64,000 nt of DNA from JBCBCP01 sp039817385 (GTDB taxonomy: Bacteria; Pseudomonadota; Alphaproteobacteria; Rhodobacterales; Rhodobacteraceae). A program made the position numbers and the translations under genes. How positions within the stretch are numbered: position 1 is the first letter of the stretch; each line of letters opens with the position of its first letter. Below, piece by piece: positions 58,574 to 64,000 of the stretch. The stretch is from assembly GCA_039817385.1 (NCBI GenBank), contig JBCBVY010000005.1:1-64000 (forward strand). The letters are read 5' to 3'. The notes beneath the pieces were generated by a model, which did not search any database, was not told the origin of the DNA, and saw only the letters and a program-made list of their open reading frames with translations.

Positions 58574-60781
58574 ATGATGGACGGCAGCGACAACACCGAA
58601 GGTAAATGCCCGGTCATGCATGGCGGCGGCCTGCACACCCTGTTCTCCGTGCGCGGAAACAAGGATTGGTGGCCGAACCAGCTGAACCTCAGCATCCTGC
58701 ACCAGAACAACCCCGCCGGTAATCCGCTCGGCGCGGAATTTGACTATGCCGAAGCATTCAAAGGCCTCGATCTGGACGCGCTCAAGGCCGACATCGCCGA
58801 GATGCTCAAGGACAGCCAGGACTGGTGGCCCGCCGATTACGGCCACTACGGCCCGTTCATGATCCGCATGGCCTGGCACTCCGCCGGCACCTACCGCACC
58901 GCGGACGGCCGCGGCGGCGCAACCTCCGGCACCCAGCGCTTCGCGCCCCTGAACAGCTGGCCCGACAATGGCAACCTCGACAAGGCCCGCCGCCTCCTTT
59001 GGCCGATCAAGCAGAAATACGGCAACGCGATCAGCTGGGCCGACCTGATGATCCTCGCCGGCAACGTGGCTCTGGAAGACATGGGCTTTGAAACCTTCGG
59101 CTTCGGCGGCGGCCGCGCCGACGTGTGGGAGCCGGAGCAGGACATCTATTGGGGCCGCGAGGAAGAGTGGCTCGAAGAGTCCGGCGGCGAGAACTCCCGC
59201 TACACCGGCGACCGCGTCCTCGAAAACCCGCTGGCGGCGGTGCAGATGGGCCTCATCTACGTCAATCCGCAAGGCCCCGACGCGAACCCCGACCCGAAGC
59301 TGAGCGCGCACGACATCCGCGAAACCTTCGGCCGCATGGCGATGAACGACGAGGAAACCGTCGCGCTCGTCGCGGGCGGTCACACCTTCGGCAAGGCGCA
59401 CGGCGCCGGTGACGCGGCCCATGTCGGCGTCGAGCCCGAAGGCGGCGAGATCGAGGCACAGGGCCTCGGCTGGCACTCCACCTACAAGTCCGGCAAGGGC
59501 GTTGATGCCATCACCTCCGGCATCGAAGGGCCGTGGACGCACACGCCGACCACATGGGACATGGCCTATTTCGACGCGCTGTTCGGCTACGAATGGGAAC
59601 TCACCAAATCCCCCGCAGGCGCGTGGCAGTGGCAGCCCAAGGACGCAGATGCCAAGCAGGCCCCCCAGGTCGACGGCAACGGCACCGTGCCGCTGATGAT
59701 GACCACCGCCGACATGGCGATGCGCATGGACCCGGCCTACGAGAAGATCTCGCGCCGCTTCCACGCCAACCCGGACGAATTCGCCGACGCCTTCGCCCGC
59801 GCCTGGTTCAAGCTCTGCCACCGCGACATGGGCCCGCTGGTCAACTACCTCGGCAAGGAGGCTCCCAAAGAGCCGCTGATCTGGATGGATCCCGTGCCCG
59901 CGGGCGAGGTGCTCAGCGACGCCGATGTGGCCGAGCTGAAAGAGGCGCTGCTGGCCAAACTGAGCGTTACTGAATTGGTCAAAACGGCATGGGCCTCCGC
60001 CTCCACCTACCGCGGGTCGGACCGCCGCGGCGGGGCGAACGGCGCACGTGTCCGCCTCGCGCCGCAGAAGGATTGGGAAGTCAACGAGCCCGAAGCGCTG
60101 TCTTCAGCGCTGGGCGTGATCGAAGCGATCCAGGCCGACTTCAACGCCAAGGGCGGCACGCAGGTGTCCGTGGCTGACCTGATCGTCCTCGGCGGCACCG
60201 CTGCGGTGGAAAAGGCCGCGGCCAATGCGGGCCACCCGGTTTCGGTCGCATTCACCTCGGGCCGCGGCGACGCGACCGATGAGATGACCGACGCCGACAG
60301 CTTCGACCCGCTCGAGCCGCGCGCCGACGGCTTCCGCAACTTCCAGGCGACGGATTTCTCGATCTCCGCCGAAGAGCTGCTGGTCGACCGTGCCCAACTG
60401 CTGGGCCTGACGGCACCGGAAATGACCGTTTTGGTTGGGGGCCTGCGGATGCTCGGCGCCAACTGGAATGGCTCAAAGCACGGCGTCTTCACCGACAAGA
60501 CAGACACACTCAGCACCGACTTCTTCAAGGCGCTGATGGATATGAGCGTCGAGTGGAAGCCGGTCGCGGACGCGGAAGGCACCTATGAGGCGGTTGACCG
60601 TGCGACGGGTGAGGCGAAATGGACCGGCACACGTGTCGATCTCGTATTTGGCTCCAACAGCCAGCTGCGCGCGCTGACCGAAGCCTTCGCCCAGGACGAC
60701 GCGGCGGGCCGCTTCGTCGAGGCCTTCGCCGCCGCCTGGACCAAGGTCATGAACGCCGACCGGTTCGACCTGAAGGCGTAA
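58574..60781 (+). CDS. katG: Catalase-peroxidase KatG
   Basis: 735-aa bifunctional heme enzyme with two homologous peroxidase domains. Distal site R98-W101-H102 (RMAWHSAGTYR); the Trp-Tyr-Met adduct can form from W101, Y229 (LIYVNPQGPD) and M255 (GRMAMNDEET); proximal heme ligand H270 (GGHTFGK). No signal peptide. GAGGAG sets the start at MMDGSDN. Under OxyR control. Confidence 0.97.
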   Translation: MMDGSDNTEGKCPVMHGGGLHTLFSVRGNKDWWPNQLNLSILHQNNPAGNPLGAEFDYAEAFKGLDLDALKADIAEMLKDSQDWWPADYGHYGPFMIRMAWHSAGTYRTADGRGGATSGTQRFAPLNSWPDNGNLDKARRLLWPIKQKYGNAISWADLMILAGNVALEDMGFETFGFGGGRADVWEPEQDIYWGREEEWLEESGGENSRYTGDRVLENPLAAVQMGLIYVNPQGPDANPDPKLSAHDIRETFGRMAMNDEETVALVAGGHTFGKAHGAGDAAHVGVEPEGGEIEAQGLGWHSTYKSGKGVDAITSGIEGPWTHTPTTWDMAYFDALFGYEWELTKSPAGAWQWQPKDADAKQAPQVDGNGTVPLMMTTADMAMRMDPAYEKISRRFHANPDEFADAFARAWFKLCHRDMGPLVNYLGKEAPKEPLIWMDPVPAGEVLSDADVAELKEALLAKLSVTELVKTAWASASTYRGSDRRGGANGARVRLAPQKDWEVNEPEALSSALGVIEAIQADFNAKGGTQVSVADLIVLGGTAAVEKAAANAGHPVSVAFTSGRGDATDEMTDADSFDPLEPRADGFRNFQATDFSISAEELLVDRAQLLGLTAPEMTVLVGGLRMLGANWNGSKHGVFTDKTDTLSTDFFKALMDMSVEWKPVADAEGTYEAVDRATGEAKWTGTRVDLVFGSNSQLRALTEAFAQDDAAGRFVEAFAAAWTKVMNADRFDLKA

Positions 60782-60783
60782 CG

Positions 60784-60808
60784 CGTAGGATGGGCAATCT
60801 GCCCATCC
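60784..60808. repeat. REP-like palindrome after katG
   Basis: CGTAGGATGGGCAATCTGCCCATCC, two bases after the katG stop. Confidence 0.78.
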
Positions 60809-60820
60809 CCTAACAAACCC

Positions 60821-60854
60821 AAAAGGCCCCGCGCGCCGCGCCCGGGGCCTTTTT
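60821..60854 (+). terminator. Terminator of katG
   Basis: AAAAGGCCCCG, 11-base loop, CGGGGCCTTTTT. Confidence 0.88.
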
Positions 60855-60877
60855 CTACCTTAACCAAGCCGCGTATC

Positions 60878-61040
60878 GACGGGCCGCGGTATGGCGAGCC
60901 TACGGTGGGTCTACAGCGCTTTATGATTGTCGTGTCATCTTCGCTCCGAGCGGCGCGCTGCCATCGACGGATCGCCGTGCCGGGGGGCGGCCCGGCGATG
61001 CGCGGCGGCCTTCGGCCTTGATTCCGCGGCGGGGCTCTAG
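60878..61040 (+). repeat. Dispersed structured repeat, copy B
   Basis: The last 41 bases match 8260-8220 (minus strand) at 36 positions, including GCGCGGCGGCCT and CGGCCTTGATTCCGCG; an upstream block around GCGCTTTATGATTGTC also corresponds. It lies in the 425-bp gap between katG and the 4Fe-4S protein gene. Confidence 0.58.
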
Positions 61041-61089
61041 CCTCACCCTTAATAAACCGAGCGCCCCGCACACCCGATCAGAACTATTC

Positions 61090-61113
61090 CGTAGGGCGGG
61101 GTTTCACCCCGCC
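61090..61113. repeat. REP-like palindrome (GTAGGGCGGGG type)
   Basis: CGTAGGGCGGGGTTTCACC followed by CCGCC, a compensated variant of the GTAGGGTGGGG form (T-A pairs replaced by C-G). Confidence 0.75.
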
Positions 61114-61131
61114 AAACCCCCGATTCCAATC

Positions 61132-61207
61132 TGTACAAAACGTGTTTTCGCCGGGTCGCAAAATGTACAAAACGTTACCTGGCCCCGCCAAAATACGTAC
61201 AAAACGC
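61132..61207. repeat. Three 12-bp direct repeats at 32-bp steps
   Basis: TGTACAAAACGT at 61132 and 61164, CGTACAAAACGC at 61196, exactly 32 bp apart with unrelated 20-bp spacers. The third copy runs to the edge of the stop codon of the minus-strand gene. The regular spacing, about three helical turns, places all copies on one face of DNA. Confidence 0.8.
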
Positions 61208-62397
61208 TACGTTTCGCCCTTCGACCACCACGTGGCAGGCTTCACGCGCCCCCCGCGGTTCCGGTCGAGCCAGAGCGCAAATATTTTCAAAAGTTTTTCC
61301 GGCCGCAGCGCCAGCCGCAGCCAAAGCCGGTGCTTCCAATCCGAAAAGTCCCGGTTGAACGGGCAGACCCGCATGCAGATCGCGCAGTCCGACGCCATCT
61401 TGGCCCAGAATCCGAAACAGGCCTCCGCGTCGGAGGTCCACTTCCTAACCCCGTGAATGGCGGAGATGTTCTTGCCCCCAACCTCCGGCGCCCCAAAGGG
61501 CAGCGCCTTCACCGGGCAGGCGTCGGCGCATTTGGTGCAGATGTTGCAAAACTCCGCAACACCCTGTTTTTTCGGGGAATCGTGGGCCAGCGGCAGGTTC
61601 GTGAAGATCTTTGAAAAGCGCAGGCGGGGGCCGAACTCGGGTGTGATCACAAGCTGGTTACGCGCGTACTCGCCCAGCCCCGCCTTCACCGCATAGGGGA
61701 TCACCAGCCCCGTGTCGTTCATCGACGGGATCGCCTCGTACCCAAGGTTTCGAATAAAAACAGCGACTTGCAGCGCCACCGCCGCCTCATGGCTATACTC
61801 CCGCCCCGTGGCCGCCCCGGCAAGCGCGGACGGATAGGTCGCCACCAGATCCTCATCCATCGCGTGCCCCATCACGATCACGCTGGTCATGCCTTCGGGC
61901 AGGCCCAGATCGGCATCGCTCATGTCCCGCACGTCCACCCGCGCGGTATAAAGCCAGCGGTCGTCAAAGTCGGTCACGCCGCAGAGGTCCGCACCGAAGA
62001 ACTTCGCTACCTTTTTGATTTCATGGGACATTTGCGCCGGGTCATCCACCGCGACGCGCGCTTCCGCGACCGGCACCGGCGGTGTCAAAGGCGCCTGAAA
62101 CCCTTCGCGCCGCCCCTCATCCGCATGCAGGTCGGTGAAGTGATCCGAGATCGCCCAGGACGCGTTGCGCAGGGCAAAGTCCCGCTGCGTGAACCCGTCG
62201 CCCCGCCGCGGCACCGCGTCCATCCGGTAGCTGGTAAAGAAGGCGTCAGTCTTCGGCGTGCGCACCGTCTCGTCCCAGAAGGCCCGCGTGAAGACATCGT
62301 TACGTTGCCTAAAGCGCTGAAAATCTTCGGTAATCTCAATCCCCGCCTCGGCGTCGCCGGGGCGCGGCGCGGGGCTGTTTCGGCGCATGTCATCCAT
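61207..62397 (-). CDS. Reductive-dehalogenase-like 4Fe-4S protein
   Basis: 396 aa, start MDDMRRNSP. Two cluster motifs: C284-x2-C287-x2-C290-x3-C294-P and C327 with C338-x2-C341-x3-C345-P. The central part (TSVIVMGHAMDEDL, YEAIPSMNDTGLVIPYAVKAGLGEYARNQLVITPEFGPRLR) resembles the corrinoid-binding domain of reductive dehalogenase and QueG relatives. It lacks a Tat signal and no rdhB-type anchor is adjacent, so it is probably cytoplasmic and not respiratory. Substrate unknown. Confidence 0.82.
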   Translation of the reverse strand: MDDMRRNSPAPRPGDAEAGIEITEDFQRFRQRNDVFTRAFWDETVRTPKTDAFFTSYRMDAVPRRGDGFTQRDFALRNASWAISDHFTDLHADEGRREGFQAPLTPPVPVAEARVAVDDPAQMSHEIKKVAKFFGADLCGVTDFDDRWLYTARVDVRDMSDADLGLPEGMTSVIVMGHAMDEDLVATYPSALAGAATGREYSHEAAVALQVAVFIRNLGYEAIPSMNDTGLVIPYAVKAGLGEYARNQLVITPEFGPRLRFSKIFTNLPLAHDSPKKQGVAEFCNICTKCADACPVKALPFGAPEVGGKNISAIHGVRKWTSDAEACFGFWAKMASDCAICMRVCPFNRDFSDWKHRLWLRLALRPEKLLKIFALWLDRNRGGRVKPATWWSKGET

Positions 62398-62481
62398 AGC
62401 CGGGACTCTAGCGGGCGCGATTCCAATTGCAAATCGCGCGTGTCCCGACCTAATGAAGCGCGAAACGGGAAGGGGACGTCC

Positions 62482-63426
62482 ATGCGCATCGGGTTCATCG
62501 GTCTTGGCAATGTGGGGGGCAAGCTGTCCGGCAGCCTGATCCGCAATGGCCATGACGTGCAAGTGCATGATCTAAAGGCAGAATTCGTCGCGGCGAAGGT
62601 CGCGGCGGGCGCCACCGATGGCCAGAGCCCCGCGCACATGATGCAGGCCTGCGACGCGGTCATCACCTGCCTGCCCAGCCCCGCCGCCTCCGCCGCTGTT
62701 CTGGATGAAATGTTGCCCCATGTCGGCCCCGGCAAAATCTGGATGGAGATGTCCACGACCGACGCCGCGGAGGTCAAACGCATCGGCGCGTCGGTGATCG
62801 AAAAAGGCGGTGCGGCGGTCGATTGCCCCGTCTCGGGCGGGTGCCACCGGGCGGATACCGGGAACATCTCCATCTTCGCGGGCTGCGACCGGGCCACGTT
62901 CGACCGCATCCTGCCGCTGCTGACCACGATGGGCCGCCGGGTGCTGCACACAGGTGATCTGGGATCAGCCAGCGTGTTGAAAGTGCTCACAAATTTCCTG
63001 TCCACGGCCAACCTCGTCTCCGTCGCCGAGGCGCTGACTGTGGCCAAGGGGGCAGGCATGGACCTGGCCACGGCCTATGAGGCGATGGCGATTAGCTCGG
63101 GCACGTCTTTCGTACACGAGACCGAAGGGCAAGTGATCCTGAACGGCTCGCGCGATATCTCTTTCACGATGGACCTTGTGGCCAAGGATATCGGCCTTTT
63201 TCAAGAGGTTGCGGATCGGGCGGGCGTGCCGCTTGACCTGAACCCACTGCTCATAACGCTCTTCGATGACGCCATTGCGCGCTTTGGCCCGCGCGAGCTG
63301 AGCCCGAACATCATCAAGCGGCTGGAAGAAGCGACCGGCCTGGACGTCACCGCCCCCGGCTTTCCCGCCGAGATGACGGATGATGAGCCCGAGGCCCCCG
63401 GCTACGAAGTGATCCCGGCGCGATGA
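62482..63426 (+). CDS. NAD(P)-dependent oxidoreductase, 3-hydroxyisobutyrate dehydrogenase family
   Basis: 314 aa. Rossmann motif GFIGLGNVGG (4-13); substrate motif CPVSGG (115-120); catalytic K167 and N171 in KVLTNFL. Beta-hydroxyacid dehydrogenases of this type act on 3-hydroxyisobutyrate, tartronate semialdehyde or related acids; the exact substrate is not readable. The start is MRIGF; a frame reaching far upstream is an antisense artefact. Divergent from the 4Fe-4S protein gene. Confidence 0.9.
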   Translation: MRIGFIGLGNVGGKLSGSLIRNGHDVQVHDLKAEFVAAKVAAGATDGQSPAHMMQACDAVITCLPSPAASAAVLDEMLPHVGPGKIWMEMSTTDAAEVKRIGASVIEKGGAAVDCPVSGGCHRADTGNISIFAGCDRATFDRILPLLTTMGRRVLHTGDLGSASVLKVLTNFLSTANLVSVAEALTVAKGAGMDLATAYEAMAISSGTSFVHETEGQVILNGSRDISFTMDLVAKDIGLFQEVADRAGVPLDLNPLLITLFDDAIARFGPRELSPNIIKRLEEATGLDVTAPGFPAEMTDDEPEAPGYEVIPAR

Positions 63427-63899
63427 GTGCGGAGGTTCTGGCCATCATCCATGCCTCCCCCGGGCGCCGCTGGCTGGGCGTAATCTCGATGGGGTTTCTG
63501 GGGTTCGTGCTGCTCTGGATCGCCTTTTCGACCCCGCCCAGCCTTGGCTGGCAGGCGTTCCTGCTCGCGATGGGCGCAGCGGCGCTTTGGCTGACCACGC
63601 GGATGTATCAGGCGACTTCGCACCGGATCGAGCTGACCGAGGAGGGCCTGCGCGACAGCTCGGGCACCCTGATCGCCGCCTTTGACGACATCCAATCGAT
63701 GGACCGCGGGTTCTTTGCCTTCAAGCCCTCCAACGGGTTCCTGCTGAAAACCAAAAGCCGCGGCGCGCGCACATGGCGTCCGGGCCTGTGGTGGCGCCTG
63801 GGCAAGCGCATCGGGATCGGCGGGGTCACCCCCGGCCATCAGTCCAAAGCGATGGCCGAGATCATTGCCATCCGCCTCGCGCAGCGCGAGATGGGCTGA
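63423..63899 (+). CDS. Small membrane protein of unknown function
   Basis: 158 aa, ATGA overlap with the preceding dehydrogenase. Two adjacent helices (about 18-37 and 43-60) then a cytoplasmic part (HRIELTEEGLRDSSGTLIAAFDDIQSMDRGFFAFKPSNGFLLKTK) with the look of a bacterial PH-like domain. No known family is claimed. Confidence 0.65.
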   Translation: MSAEVLAIIHASPGRRWLGVISMGFLGFVLLWIAFSTPPSLGWQAFLLAMGAAALWLTTRMYQATSHRIELTEEGLRDSSGTLIAAFDDIQSMDRGFFAFKPSNGFLLKTKSRGARTWRPGLWWRLGKRIGIGGVTPGHQSKAMAEIIAIRLAQREMG

Positions 63900-63900
63900 T

Positions 63901-64000
63901 CTAGCCTTCGCTCCAAAGCACCTGCGGCGCATAGCGCGGGCTGGTGAACACGAAGTTGGTGATTGTGCGTTCTTGCAGCCCCGTGGCGAAGGGCGGGTCG
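63901..64000 (-). CDS. C-terminal end of an unidentified gene (partial)
   Basis: Minus-strand frame open from the window edge to a TAG at 63903-63901; the last residues read RTITNFVFTSPRYAPQVLWS followed by EG. Codon use looks coding. It is convergent with the preceding gene, one base apart. The product cannot be named from 32 residues. Confidence 0.6.
   Translation of the reverse strand, partial: DPPFATGLQERTITNFVFTSPRYAPQVLWSEG

Noticed and set aside
61132..61207. Mini-CRISPR from the 32-bp periodic motif
   Set aside because: The repeat is only 12 bp, three copies, spacer 20 bp, no cas genes; better explained as a binding-site array.
61768..62481. Upstream extension of the 3-hydroxyisobutyrate-dehydrogenase-family gene
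   Set aside because: It is antisense to the 4Fe-4S protein with intact cysteine motifs; the Rossmann start MRIGF at 62482 is the natural N-terminus.

Overview
GC-rich chromosomal DNA from an alphaproteobacterium, almost certainly a marine Rhodobacteraceae (Roseobacter-type) species. The evidence is the protein sequences of the str-S10-spc-alpha ribosomal block, the aapJQMP amino acid transporter, the crcB-rluC-HAD-ATP12 order, the rpmH-rnpA-yidD / yidC-MOSC-engB-argB genes and an oxyR-katG pair. All calls come from reading the sequence; no database search was run.

Region 1 (1-23.6 kb) is the ribosomal protein supercluster from the end of tuf to rplQ, with secY, adk and rpoA. It is cut into segments by unrelated genes: frmA after tuf; two cold shock genes and a phasin-like gene after rplW; a Doc-type toxin/AbrB-type antitoxin pair, fcl and four small genes after rplP; and a membrane protein and a VWA protein after rpmD. 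Segments tend to end in an intrinsic terminator and restart from a promoter of the form TTG-type -35, 17 bp, TATACG (or TAAACG), followed by a C-rich discriminator.

Region 2 (23.6-34.8 kb) is housekeeping: HtrA-like protease, RarA, a crotonase, CrcB, RluC, a HAD phosphatase, ATP12 chaperone, then the aapJQMP general amino acid ABC transporter with a strong hairpin after the binding-protein gene. Region 3 (34.8-46.7 kb) reads on the minus strand from rpmH down to a SixA-type phosphatase, but yidD and yidC are separated by about 6 kb holding an EAL protein, ttcA, a DUF3833 lipoprotein, a membrane pentapeptide-repeat protein and a DUF900-type hydrolase. Region 4 (47-54.4 kb) has an EamA transporter, a TVP38/TMEM64 protein with a flavin disulfide reductase, an orphan sensor kinase, tRNA-Arg(ACG), an AraC regulator and a Tat-signal SDR. 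Region 5 (54.5-64 kb) has a ZrgA-like zinc-uptake operon with a Zur-like box, divergent oxyR/katG with a textbook OxyR site, a reductive-dehalogenase-like 4Fe-4S protein and a 3-hydroxyisobutyrate-dehydrogenase-family gene.

Several repeat families lie between genes: (i) REP-like palindromes with the core GTAGGRTGGG; (ii) A/T-rich palindromes built on AGATTATTCG; (iii) two copies of a structured element whose outer stem covaries (12.67 and 51.70 kb); (iv) two diverged copies of a longer element (8.22-8.40 and 60.88-61.04 kb); (v) a 12-bp motif repeated three times at exact 32-bp steps (61.13 kb); (vi) a 28-bp tandem duplication before rplO. No prophage, IS element or CRISPR array was seen.
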